Positions 34,327-41,427 of a stretch of DNA of 41,427 nucleotides are shown here, piece by piece. The position numbers and the translations under genes are program-made. The number at the start of each line of letters is the position of its first letter. Position 1 is the stretch's first letter. The stretch lies in the NCBI GenBank assembly GCA_022574655.1, contig JACZRQ010000009.1, forward strand, positions 1-41,427, written 5' to 3'. This stretch comes from Chloroflexota bacterium (GTDB lineage Bacteria; Chloroflexota; Dehalococcoidia; SM23-28-2; RBG-16-64-32). The notes beneath the pieces were generated by a model. That model did not search any database and was not told where the DNA came from. It saw nothing but the letters and a program-made list of their open reading frames with translations.

Positions 34327-37200
34327 CTAGACGTCGCGTTCGGCCGGACGGCCGCCACCCTGGGCGCTGGAGCCGAGGGCGGCTTGAGCCGCTGCGAGGC
34401 GGGCGATGGGGATGCGCATCGGCGAGCAGGAGACATAGCTAAGCCCGGCGCGATGACAGAAGTCGATGCTCTGTGGGTCGCCGCCGTGTTCGCCGCAGAG
34501 CCCGAGTTCGAGTTCGCTGTTCGCCCGTTTTCCCTTCTCGACGGCGATGCGAATGAGCTGGCCGACGCCCTCCTCATCGAGGTTGGCGAACGGGTTCGCG
34601 GCAAGGATGCCACGATCGACGTACTCCGACAGGAACTTCTCTTCGGCGTCGTCACGGCTGAAGCCGAACGTCATCTGCGTGAGGTCGTTGGAGCCGAAGG
34701 AGAAGAACCGCACCTCGGGAGCGATGCGGTCGGCGGTGAGGGCGGCGCGCGGCAGTTCGATCATCGTGCCGAAGGGGATGGAGCGGCCGGGGGCGCCCGG
34801 ACGGGCGTCCGTCTGGACGGCGCTTGCGTACTCCGCGGCGACGGCTTGAAGACGGGGGTTGAGAGCCTGAAGCTCGGACGTGTCCATCACGAGCGGTATC
34901 ATCACCTCAGGCCGCGGGTCCAAGCCTTCGTTCACGAGGTCGATCGCAGCACGGACGATGGCGCGCACCTGCATCTCGTAGACACCGGGGTAGCTAAGGC
35001 CGAGCCGGCAGCCGCGGTGGCCCATCATCGGGTTTTGCTCCTTGAGCGCCTGCGCCTGGCGGAGGAGGTCTTCTTTCTCCGCCAGTTCGGCTGCGTTTTC
35101 GTTCGTGGCGCGCAGCGTGGCCACCGCCTCGATCAACTCTTCGGTCGGCGGCAGGAACTCGTGCAGCGGTGCGTCGAGCAGCCGAATGACCACCGGCTTG
35201 CCGTCCATGACGCGGAGGATGTCGCGGAAGTCCGCCTGTTGGTACTCGGCGAGCTTGTCGAGCGCCGAGCGGAACGCCTTCGCACCCTCGCTATTCTCAA
35301 GGGTCGATTCGGTCTCACGAAGCTTCGCCTCGATATCGGCGCGCGCTTCACGGTCCGCCTGCTCCAGCTCCGTGCGCAGCGCCTCGATCTCTTGTTCGAT
35401 CCGGTAGTAGTCGCGGGCGTGCATGAGCATCTCGCGGACGTGGGGCAGGCGCTCCGGGTGGAAGAACATGTGCTCCGTACGACAGAGGCCGATCCCCTGC
35501 GCGCCGAAGTCGAGCGCTTGCTGCGCGTCGGGGGGCGTGTCGGCGTTGGCGCGAATGCCGAGGCGTTTGGTCTCGTTCGCCCAATCCAGTAGCTGCGTGA
35601 GGTGCGTGTTGGAGCCGACATCGGGGTCCACGGTGTCGATCTGGCCCACAAAGACTTCGCCGGTGAAACCGTCGACGCTGATCACGTCGCCTTCCTTAAC
35701 GATCGTGCCGTCTGCCGACATCTCGTGGTGCTCCGGGTCGACGAAGACGTCGCTGCAGCCGACTACCGCGGGCTTGCCGAGGCCACGGGTGACGACGGCG
35801 GCGTGGCTGGTGATGCCGCCGCGGCTGGTTAGTACGGCGACCGCTTGGAGGATGCCCGGCATATCGTCGGGGCTGGTCTCGGGCCGGACGAGGATGACAT
35901 CGTTGCCGTTCTCGATCGCCTTCGCGACGTCGGCGGATTTGAACACTACGATGCCGGTGGCGGCGCCGGGCGAGGCGTTGAGCCCGCGACCGAGAAGCCG
36001 CTTGTCCTCCTCCGCCTTCGATTTTGCGTCTTCGTCGAAGCGTGGCAGCAGGAGCTGCGTCAGGTCGTTGGCGGGGACGCGCTGAAGGGCGGTCTCTTTG
36101 TCGATCAGACCTTCGCCCGCCATCTCGACCGCCATGCGCACGGCAGCGATGGCGTTGCGCTTGGCGGACCGCGTCTGGAGCATGTAGAGCTTGCCGTGCT
36201 CGACGGTGAATTCAATGTCCTGCGCGTCGTTGTAGTGCTGTTCTAGCTTGCGGGCGATTCCCGATAGCTCTTCGTAGATCGCAGGGTCATCGTCCTGCAG
36301 CGCCGCGATCGGCTTCGGGGTGCGGGCGCCGGAAACAACGTCCTCGCCCTGAGCGTTCGAGAGGTACTCGCCGTAGAGTGCGGCCTCGCCGGTGCTGGGG
36401 CTGCGGGTAAAGCAGACGCCGGTGCCGGAGTCCCAACCGCTGTTGCCGAAAACCATCGCCATGACGTTGGCGGCGGTGTAGAGGTCGTGCGGGATGCCGT
36501 GGTAATCGCGGTAGGCGATGGCGCGAGCGCTGTTCCAGCTCCGGAAGACGGCGGTGACCGCCATCTTGAGCTGTTTCCACGGGTCCATGGGGAAGGGGAC
36601 CTCGGAGCGCTCGTTGGCGATCTCTTTGAAGCGCTTGACGACTTCCTCGAGCGCGGGGACGTCGAGGTCAGCGTCCGATTCCGCGCCCTCTCGCTTCTTG
36701 ATCTCGGAGAGGACCTGCTCGAAAGGCTCGCTACTGACGCTCAGGGCGACCTTGGAGAAGAGCTGGATGAAGCGGCGGTAGGAGTCGAGCGCGAAGCGGC
36801 GGTCGTCCGTCAGTTTGGCGAAGCCGTCGGTGGTGGCGTCGTTGAGGCCGAGGTTGAGGACGCTGTCCATCATGCCGGGCATCGACATCTTGGCGCCGGA
36901 GCGTACGGAGACGAGCAGCGGGTTGGCAGGATCGCCGAAGCCCTTGCCGATCGCCTCTTCTACCTCACGGAGGTGGGCGCGGACCTCGTCCCAGAGGCCG
37001 TCGGGGACGTGGTGGCCGTTCTCGTAGTAGGCCTTGCAGGTCTTGGTGGTGATGACGAATCCGGGCGGGACGGGGAGCCCGAGCGACGCCATCTCGCAGA
37101 GGTTGGCGCCCTTGCCGCCGAGGAGGTCTCGCATCTGAGCGTTACCCTCATCGAAGCGGTAGATGAACTTCCGGCCGGCCTTGGGGTCCGTTGCCACCAT
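34327..37200 (-). CDS. ppdK: Pyruvate, phosphate dikinase
   Basis: 957 residues from an ATG at 37200 with GGAGG seven bases upstream. It has the N-terminal ATP-grasp part ('RFDEGNAQMRDLLGGKGANLCEM', 'SVRSGAKMSMPGMMDSVLNLG'), the phospho-His domain with His466 in 'LTSRGGITSHAAVVTRGLGKP', and the C-terminal PEP/pyruvate barrel ('GLCRTEHMFF', 'FSFGSNDLTQMTFGFSRDD', 'LCGEHGGDP' with the catalytic Cys). It interconverts pyruvate, ATP and phosphate with PEP, AMP and pyrophosphate. It is longer than the usual 870-900 residues: a charged, coiled-coil-like stretch at about 600-645, just before the 'ADFRDILRVMDGKPVVIRLLD' segment, accounts for much of the excess. Confidence 0.97.
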   Translation of the reverse strand: MVATDPKAGRKFIYRFDEGNAQMRDLLGGKGANLCEMASLGLPVPPGFVITTKTCKAYYENGHHVPDGLWDEVRAHLREVEEAIGKGFGDPANPLLVSVRSGAKMSMPGMMDSVLNLGLNDATTDGFAKLTDDRRFALDSYRRFIQLFSKVALSVSSEPFEQVLSEIKKREGAESDADLDVPALEEVVKRFKEIANERSEVPFPMDPWKQLKMAVTAVFRSWNSARAIAYRDYHGIPHDLYTAANVMAMVFGNSGWDSGTGVCFTRSPSTGEAALYGEYLSNAQGEDVVSGARTPKPIAALQDDDPAIYEELSGIARKLEQHYNDAQDIEFTVEHGKLYMLQTRSAKRNAIAAVRMAVEMAGEGLIDKETALQRVPANDLTQLLLPRFDEDAKSKAEEDKRLLGRGLNASPGAATGIVVFKSADVAKAIENGNDVILVRPETSPDDMPGILQAVAVLTSRGGITSHAAVVTRGLGKPAVVGCSDVFVDPEHHEMSADGTIVKEGDVISVDGFTGEVFVGQIDTVDPDVGSNTHLTQLLDWANETKRLGIRANADTPPDAQQALDFGAQGIGLCRTEHMFFHPERLPHVREMLMHARDYYRIEQEIEALRTELEQADREARADIEAKLRETESTLENSEGAKAFRSALDKLAEYQQADFRDILRVMDGKPVVIRLLDAPLHEFLPPTEELIEAVATLRATNENAAELAEKEDLLRQAQALKEQNPMMGHRGCRLGLSYPGVYEMQVRAIVRAAIDLVNEGLDPRPEVMIPLVMDTSELQALNPRLQAVAAEYASAVQTDARPGAPGRSIPFGTMIELPRAALTADRIAPEVRFFSFGSNDLTQMTFGFSRDDAEEKFLSEYVDRGILAANPFANLDEEGVGQLIRIAVEKGKRANSELELGLCGEHGGDPQSIDFCHRAGLSYVSCSPMRIPIARLAAAQAALGSSAQGGGRPAERDV

Positions 37201-37234
37201 TCGAAATCCTCCTCAGGCGGGACGCCATATGTGC

Positions 37235-37246
37235 GGGGCGCGCCCC
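37235..37246. repeat. Perfect GC-rich palindrome in the PPDK leader
   Basis: GGGGCGCGCCCC, about 35 bases before the PPDK start codon and within its predicted leader. It could form a short hairpin in the RNA. Confidence 0.4.
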
Positions 37247-37263
37247 GGCCCAACGCACTGTAC

Positions 37264-37269
37264 ATTGTA
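37264..37269 (-). promoter_or_regulatory. -10-like element upstream of PPDK
   Basis: Minus-strand TACAAT at 37269-37264; no good -35. It lies back to back with the plus-strand promoter at 37307-37335. Confidence 0.35.
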
Positions 37270-37306
37270 GCGCGATTGATGGCAACGGGGCGGTGCTGTG
37301 GGAGTG

Positions 37307-37335
37307 TTGACAACTGGGGCTAGCTGCCGGTTAAT
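37307..37335 (+). promoter_or_regulatory. Promoter of the IPT/TIG surface protein gene
   Basis: TTGACA (37307-37312), 17-base spacer, GTTAAT (37330-37335). The leader of about 18 bases contains TAGGAG before the ATG at 37360. Confidence 0.6.
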
Positions 37336-37359
37336 GATGATGTTAGGTAGGAGCGACCC

Positions 37360-38502
37360 ATGTCGAGTCGAATGCGAATCCCAGCCGTAATAGCCACCGC
37401 AGCGGCGATGCTGATCGCCTTCTCTGCTGGGGGAAGCGAGACGAGGGCCGGAAACGCAGAGCCGGTTATTCATTCCGTTGACCCTTCCACTGCGCGCGAA
37501 TGGAGCTATGTGACGATTCTGGGTGAAAACCTCGTCTCCGGCGACGGATCGTGCTCCGTTGAGATCGCCGGTCTCCGTTCGTTCGTTAGCACATGCGACG
37601 ATTCCCAGATCCTAGCGATCGTGCCGTGGAATGCGGCGAGCGGAGATGTCGTCGTATTCGCGAACGATAAGGCCTCTAACCCTGTGCACATCAACATCTT
37701 CCCGGCTGATCAGCCAGTGCCCGGTGAAGAGATCGTCGCAGGCGTGATTCATGTAAAGATGGATGCGGGCATCGACATCACGATAGTGCTGGAGCGGGAA
37801 GGTGCTCCGCCGGAATCAGCCACACCGATCAATCCGGACAGCCCGAACCTCGCCGACTGGTACGGCGTAACCGTACCAGTCGGTACAGAAGTAGCGGAAT
37901 CTCGGGCGTATTCGGTCCATCCAGAAGTTCTCTACGTCGGTCCAGTCCCGTTGCCATTTATCGATCCGCCGCCCGTGCCAACGCCGTCACCCACACTAAT
38001 ACCGCAATCGACGATCACGATCCGATTCGTGCGGAACGGCGAGCCGTTGGAGGTAACGCTATCCAGCCCACCCAGCCCTCCGTCGGCAGACGGTGTAACT
38101 TGTCCTCACCTTCAGCCGGCCGTGGTGGTCGTTCGCAGCCAACATGTCGAGCTGTGGCCGCTCACTGATGGAGAACAACCGGTCGAATGCCGTAAAGGCC
38201 CGCCAACGACGTTGAGGTTCGAGTACCTTGCTCATACACCCGATCTGGGAGAAACGGTCTGGCTGACTGCGGAAGTAGAGTGGACCGGCACCGACTTAGT
38301 GACGGATATCGAAGTGCCTGCGGAGTATGTGGTCACGCCAACGCCGACATCGAGTCCGTCACCAACGCCAGCACAACTTCCCGACGTTGGCGGAGCGCCA
38401 AACCGGGATTCGTCCAACCGCTGGCCGTTCGCGTTGGGTTTGGCGTTGGTGGGTGCCATTGGCGGACTGTGGCTGTGCCGACGAGCGGTGGTGGAAGACT
38501 AA
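37360..38502 (+). CDS. Surface protein with IPT/TIG domain and C-terminal membrane anchor
   Basis: 380 residues from an ATG with GGAG six bases upstream. A signal peptide (about 1-30) is followed by an IPT/TIG-like Ig fold (about 35-115, 'PVIHSVDPSTAREWSYVTILGENL'). A second region of unknown fold, Pro-rich segments ('PPPVPTPSPTLIP'), a domain with two Cys and a Thr-Pro linker come next. The end is arranged like a sorting signal: 'LPDVGG', about 12 residues, a hydrophobic helix ('FALGLALVGAIGGLWLC') and Arg-Arg. The fourth motif residue is Val rather than Thr, so sortase recognition is uncertain; a plain membrane anchor is the safer reading. Confidence 0.8.
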   Translation: MSSRMRIPAVIATAAAMLIAFSAGGSETRAGNAEPVIHSVDPSTAREWSYVTILGENLVSGDGSCSVEIAGLRSFVSTCDDSQILAIVPWNAASGDVVVFANDKASNPVHINIFPADQPVPGEEIVAGVIHVKMDAGIDITIVLEREGAPPESATPINPDSPNLADWYGVTVPVGTEVAESRAYSVHPEVLYVGPVPLPFIDPPPVPTPSPTLIPQSTITIRFVRNGEPLEVTLSSPPSPPSADGVTCPHLQPAVVVVRSQHVELWPLTDGEQPVECRKGPPTTLRFEYLAHTPDLGETVWLTAEVEWTGTDLVTDIEVPAEYVVTPTPTSSPSPTPAQLPDVGGAPNRDSSNRWPFALGLALVGAIGGLWLCRRAVVED

Positions 38503-38510
38503 CCTCTCCC

Positions 38511-38538
38511 GTAGGGGCGGCCGGCCCGTCGCTCCTAC
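38511..38538. terminator. Hairpin between convergent genes, GTAGGGGC-type
   Basis: GTAGGGGCGG and a mostly complementary GTCGCTCCTAC around CCGGCCC, between the stop at 38502 and the stop at 38535. There is no T-run. It may serve both genes as a weak terminator or be a relative of the inverted repeat at 20099-20197, whose arms also begin GTAGGGGC. Confidence 0.45.
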
Positions 38539-40067
38539 GCTGGCGTGAAGACGTTGCGCTGCGTTGAGGCGTCGTGGGTGACGCGGCCGGGGCGGCCGAC
38601 GAACTCCTCGCGGGTCATCTGCCAGAGCAGATCGGCGTCGGACGGGGTGTTCGCGAAGAAACGCCCGGACGGGCGCCCGTCTGGGCGCGCGCCTGAGTCG
38701 CCGGATAGGCGGCCGATGATTATGCCCTGGCTGGGGTTGCCGTCGTGGTCGAAGGCGACGGTGTAGGTCTCGACGACGGCGTCGCCTTCGGCCTGCTCGA
38801 CGAACGGTGGGGACTCCAGCGCATCCACTTGCGCCTGGTCGACTGCCGGGTCCGTTCGCTGCCAGTCGCCGTCCGGCGGTTCAGTGCTGTAGACGCCGGC
38901 GGAGTGCTTGGTGAAGAACCAGCCGAGGCCCGTGACCATCCCGAACTCCTGCCCGCGTTCGCGTAAGCGCTCGACCATACGGCTGATGGAGTGCGTGACG
39001 TAGTTGTTGCCGGGGCCGCCGGCGTACGGCAGGCCGCCCGTGACCGAGAGCGGACGAGGATCGTCGGCGGACAGCCCGAGCGCGCCCATCGCCATCTGGA
39101 CGGCTGAGGGGAAGCAGGAGTAGAGGTCGAACGCCGCGATGTCATCGACGGAGATGCCCGCCATGCCGAGCGCGCGCTGCGTAGCGGCGCGGATCGCCGG
39201 CGACTCGTAGTAGTTGGCGCGGTCGGAGACGAACCAGGTGTCGTAGGCGTCGCCGCAGCCGCGAAGGTAGACCCAGCGATCCTCGGGGACGCCGAGTTCG
39301 CGCGCGGTTTCGGTGCCGGTGAGGATGACGGCGGCGGACTGGTCGATCTCGATCATCGCGTTCATTAGCTTCGGGTAAGGGAAGGAGACCCAGCGGTTGT
39401 CGGGCGTGATGTTCGTGATGTCGTCCGGGCTGAGCGCCGTCTGGAACCAAGCGTCGGGATTATCAGCGGCTACGGCGGAGAGCCGGGAGTAGAGCCGGCC
39501 GAGGTGCGCTTGATGGTCGTCGATGCTGTGGCCAAGGTGGGCGCGGATGGCGTTCTCGAAGAGGGGGTACATTCGGTTGGGCAGCGTAGCACCGTGGCGG
39601 GCCTCGATCTCCGTGAAGGCCGTTCGGGAGTCGCCGACGAGTTGCCCCGGTGTGCCGCGCTCCGTCCAGGGCAGGTGCTGCCTGGTCTTGCGGGCGACGC
39701 GCCGGGAGGCGAGCGTCTCGGCGCCGGCGATGAGGGCGATACGAGTGCGGCCCTCGACGATCGCCTGAGCAGTCTCGTTGACGAGGCGCTGGGGAGTCTC
39801 ACCGCCGATGGTCGTGTGCAGCGTCTGCGGCGGATCCGCGCTGATGCGTTCGGCCAGGGCGCCGGGGAGGTCTGGATACTGCCAGGACATGACGTTGGGG
39901 ACCTGGATGGAGTCGACCTTCGGCAGCAGCCCGGCGACACCGGCGTCGCGCTCGGCGGCGCGCGCGACGGTCGCCATCATCTCGAGCGGCTCGATGGCGT
40001 CGTCGACGGTGGCGGGATGGTTGGTTAGCTGGCCGACGCCAACGATGACGGGATAGTTCGTGTTCAT
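38535..40067 (-). CDS. Thiolase-like protein (TLP1-type) lacking the usual active-site Cys
   Basis: 510 residues from an ATG at 40067 with AAGGTGA eight bases upstream. It matches the group usually named acetyl-CoA acetyltransferase but related to mycobacterial thiolase-like proteins: 'YPVIVGVGQLTNHP', 'HTTIGGETPQRLVNETAQAI' where true thiolases have the nucleophile Cys, 'DLYSCFPSAVQMAMGALGL', 'GLPYAGGPGNNYVTHS' and 'TGLGWFFTKHSAGVYS'. A C-terminal stretch of about 100 residues matches the extra OB-like domain of TLP1. It may bind CoA esters and act with a lipid-binding partner rather than catalyse thiolysis alone. It is divergent from the ABC transporter genes. Confidence 0.87.
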   Translation of the reverse strand: MNTNYPVIVGVGQLTNHPATVDDAIEPLEMMATVARAAERDAGVAGLLPKVDSIQVPNVMSWQYPDLPGALAERISADPPQTLHTTIGGETPQRLVNETAQAIVEGRTRIALIAGAETLASRRVARKTRQHLPWTERGTPGQLVGDSRTAFTEIEARHGATLPNRMYPLFENAIRAHLGHSIDDHQAHLGRLYSRLSAVAADNPDAWFQTALSPDDITNITPDNRWVSFPYPKLMNAMIEIDQSAAVILTGTETARELGVPEDRWVYLRGCGDAYDTWFVSDRANYYESPAIRAATQRALGMAGISVDDIAAFDLYSCFPSAVQMAMGALGLSADDPRPLSVTGGLPYAGGPGNNYVTHSISRMVERLRERGQEFGMVTGLGWFFTKHSAGVYSTEPPDGDWQRTDPAVDQAQVDALESPPFVEQAEGDAVVETYTVAFDHDGNPSQGIIIGRLSGDSGARPDGRPSGRFFANTPSDADLLWQMTREEFVGRPGRVTHDASTQRNVFTPA

Positions 40068-40093
40068 ATTGTCTTCACCTTTACGCGAAGGTG

Positions 40094-40122
40094 AGCGTAA
40101 GGCGCTGCCGCGCGAGCGTCAA
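40094..40122 (-). promoter_or_regulatory. Promoter of the thiolase-like gene
   Basis: Minus-strand TTGACG (40122-40117), 17-base spacer, TACGCT (40099-40094). It stands back to back with the plus-strand promoter at 40140-40167. Confidence 0.55.
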
Positions 40123-40139
40123 GTGGGCGCGGACTCTAT

Positions 40140-40167
40140 TTGCCTCAAGGGTTCGCGGCCCTATAAT
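40140..40167 (+). promoter_or_regulatory. Promoter of the amino-acid ABC transporter operon
   Basis: TTGCCT (40140-40145), 16-base spacer, perfect TATAAT (40162-40167). The leader is about 36 bases, with AAAGGAGG before the ATG at 40210. Confidence 0.65.
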
Positions 40168-40209
40168 CCTTACAGTCCGCAGAATGAGATAGCCACAAAG
40201 GAGGCATCT

Positions 40210-41064
40210 ATGCCCCGAGTTTTTCGAACATTCCTGATCTTAGCTCTAGTAGCGCTCGCCGCGACGCTAGTGTTCGCCGCTTGCGGCGACGACGATGACG
40301 ACGACGGCAACGGAGGCAACGGCGACGGAGGAGGCATCGATATCTCCGGCGTTCCTGAGCTTGAGGACGGCGTGTTGAACGTCGGATCCGACATCGCCTA
40401 CGCCCCGTTCGAGTTCTATGAGGAAGGCACCACAACGCCTGACGGTCTAGACATCGACATCGCCGAGGCGATCGCCGCCAAGCTTGGCGTGGACATCGAT
40501 TTCCTGAACACCGGCTTCGACGGGATCAGGCTCGCGCTGGAGACCGACGAGTTCGATGTGCTGATCTCCGCAATGACGATCACTGAAGAACGATTGGAAA
40601 CGATCGACTTCGTGCCGTACATCACGGTGGGCACAGGCATCCTCGTTCCGGCCGGCAACCCGGACGGGATCGCCGGCTTAGACGACCTCTGCGGCAAGAC
40701 CGTGGCGGTGCAGGTCAGCACGATCCAGTTCGACATGCTGGAGGCGCAGAACGACTTGTGTGACGACGACGTCAACATTGTCGTATTCGACTCGAACCCG
40801 CTGGCCGTCGAGGACGTGCGCACCGAAGGTAGCGACGCCAACTTCTCCGATTACCCGGTCGCGGCTGAAGACGCTGCACAGTCTGACGGCGCTCTTGAAG
40901 TTGTCGAAACACAGATCGCTCCAGAGCCTTATGGGATCGGCTTACGCAAGGACTCGACCGAGCTGAATGCCGTGATTCAGGCGGCGCTGGACGCGATCAT
41001 CGCGGACGGCACTTACGCCGGCATCCTCGCCACCTGGGACCTGGCGGACATCGCCCTCAACTAG
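40210..41064 (+). CDS. ABC transporter substrate-binding lipoprotein, polar amino-acid family
   Basis: 284 residues from the ATG at 40210, with AAAGGAGG five bases upstream deciding the start. The leader ends in 'LVFAAC' (lipobox), followed by a run of Asp and a Gly/Asn-rich linker. The mature part fits family 3 solute-binding proteins: 'GVLNVGSDIAYAPFEFYEEG', 'GLDIDIAEAIAAKLGVDIDF', 'FDVLISAMTITEERLETIDFVPYI', 'LCGKTVAVQVSTIQ' and the C-terminal 'LNAVIQAALDAIIADGTYAGIL'. It binds an amino acid or related polar molecule outside the membrane for the permease encoded next. The ligand cannot be named. Its extra Cys pair may form a disulfide. Confidence 0.95.
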   Translation: MPRVFRTFLILALVALAATLVFAACGDDDDDDGNGGNGDGGGIDISGVPELEDGVLNVGSDIAYAPFEFYEEGTTTPDGLDIDIAEAIAAKLGVDIDFLNTGFDGIRLALETDEFDVLISAMTITEERLETIDFVPYITVGTGILVPAGNPDGIAGLDDLCGKTVAVQVSTIQFDMLEAQNDLCDDDVNIVVFDSNPLAVEDVRTEGSDANFSDYPVAAEDAAQSDGALEVVETQIAPEPYGIGLRKDSTELNAVIQAALDAIIADGTYAGILATWDLADIALN

Positions 41065-41087
41065 AAACCGAAGCACGAGTTCAGTAG

Positions 41088-41115
41088 GCGACCCCCGCGC
41101 TGTTGCGGGGGTCGC
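41088..41115 (+). terminator. Strong hairpin between binding-protein and permease genes
   Basis: GCGACCCCCGC, loop GCTGTT, GCGGGGGTCGC: an 11-bp perfect stem followed by TTGCATTT. It resembles an intrinsic terminator with a weak T-tract. In this position it could lower permease expression relative to the binding protein or protect the upstream mRNA. Confidence 0.7.
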
Positions 41116-41128
41116 TTGCATTTCCGAT

Positions 41129-41427
41129 ATGATTGCGCCGATGAGCGAACTGCTGGCGATAAGGTTCGACTTCGGCACGGTTGGGGATTTTCTCTTCCAT
41201 CCGATCATCCTTGAGGCGCTCCTGGAAACGCTGAAGATCGCCTCCATAGCGATGGTGCTGGGAGCGGTGTTGGGAGTGGTCCTGGCGGTGATGCGGGTCT
41301 CTCACAACCCGATAGCCTCAACGTTGGCAGGGCTGTACGTCTGGTTCTGGCGCGGAACGCCGGTCATCCTGCAACTCCTGATGTTCTACTTCGGACTGCG
41401 CCAGCTCATCGATGACGATTTATTCCG
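41129..41427 (+). CDS. Amino-acid ABC transporter permease (HisM/GlnP family), N-terminal part
   Basis: 99 codons before the right edge. Two in-frame ATGs (41129 and 41141) are possible and neither has a strong ribosome binding site. The sequence has 'IILEALLETLKIASIAMVLGAVLGVVLAVMRVS', the first membrane helix and family signature, then 'LYVWFWRGTPVILQLLMFYFG', which matches the conserved 'FxRGTPxxxQL' of polar amino-acid permeases. It should form the membrane channel with the upstream binding protein. The ATPase gene is expected beyond the window. Confidence 0.92.
   Translation, partial: MIAPMSELLAIRFDFGTVGDFLFHPIILEALLETLKIASIAMVLGAVLGVVLAVMRVSHNPIASTLAGLYVWFWRGTPVILQLLMFYFGLRQLIDDDLF

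Overview
The window looks like chromosomal DNA of an uncultured, GC-rich bacterium of the Chloroflexota, most likely Dehalococcoidia or the related SAR202 lineage. This is an inference from gene content. It holds secreted proteins with Thr-Pro linkers and dockerin-like tails, several lipoproteins, two luciferase-like F420-type oxidoreductases, two CaiB-type CoA transferases, three crotonases, SDR enzymes and an Fe-S oxidoreductase of the type that takes electrons from fatty-acid oxidation. Starts use ATG, GTG and TTG freely, and many promoters read clearly as TTGNNN-N17-TANNNT. I saw no rRNA, tRNA, CRISPR array or transposase.

Layout. (1) 1-8571 is a surface-protein island: a cut-off CSLREA protein, a beta-helix protein, a YVTN-propeller protein and two TolB/PD40-type propeller paralogues. 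The four complete large proteins end in a cysteine-containing dockerin-like double repeat. A small membrane-anchored protein lies on the opposite strand. (2) 8693-11918 is an operon of F420-type oxidoreductase, DinB-fold protein and crotonase, plus a lipoprotein gene. (3) 11949-13309 holds a histidine phosphatase with an altered catalytic motif and a membrane protein, divergently arranged. (4) 13347-17681 is a tightly overlapping operon of two CoA transferases, a second F420-type oxidoreductase and an NAD(P)-binding protein. (5) 17853-19939 is an operon of two VOC proteins, an SDR and a PPOX-fold protein. (6) 20011-21807 has palindromic repeats, a WYL regulator and a NYN nuclease. (7) 22095-25359 is a plus-strand operon: a crotonase, two tiny tandem paralogues, a second crotonase, and two membrane-anchored Rieske-fold proteins that have lost most cluster ligands. 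(8) 25520-30319 holds an acyl-CoA ligase, small genes, a Crp-type palindrome and the Fe-S oxidoreductase. (9) 30456-34299 holds a subtilase preceded by a 30-residue lipoprotein, and two more lipoproteins. (10) 34327-41427 holds pyruvate phosphate dikinase, an IPT/TIG surface protein, a thiolase-like protein, and the start of an amino-acid ABC transporter.

Working together: the acyl-CoA ligase, crotonases, CoA transferases, SDRs, thiolase-like protein and F420-type enzymes form a toolkit for activating and breaking down acyl-CoA or cyclic organic compounds. The Fe-S oxidoreductase probably passes the electrons to quinone, and PPDK links C3 metabolism to PEP. The secreted dockerin-tagged proteins look like a separate surface system whose partner is not in view.

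The points most worth a second look are the cysteine-bearing dockerin family, the identical promoters that place a GTG codon at the predicted transcription start of two propeller genes, the cluster-less Rieske pair, the mini-lipoprotein abutting the subtilase, and two hairpins whose stems differ by a compensatory base-pair change.
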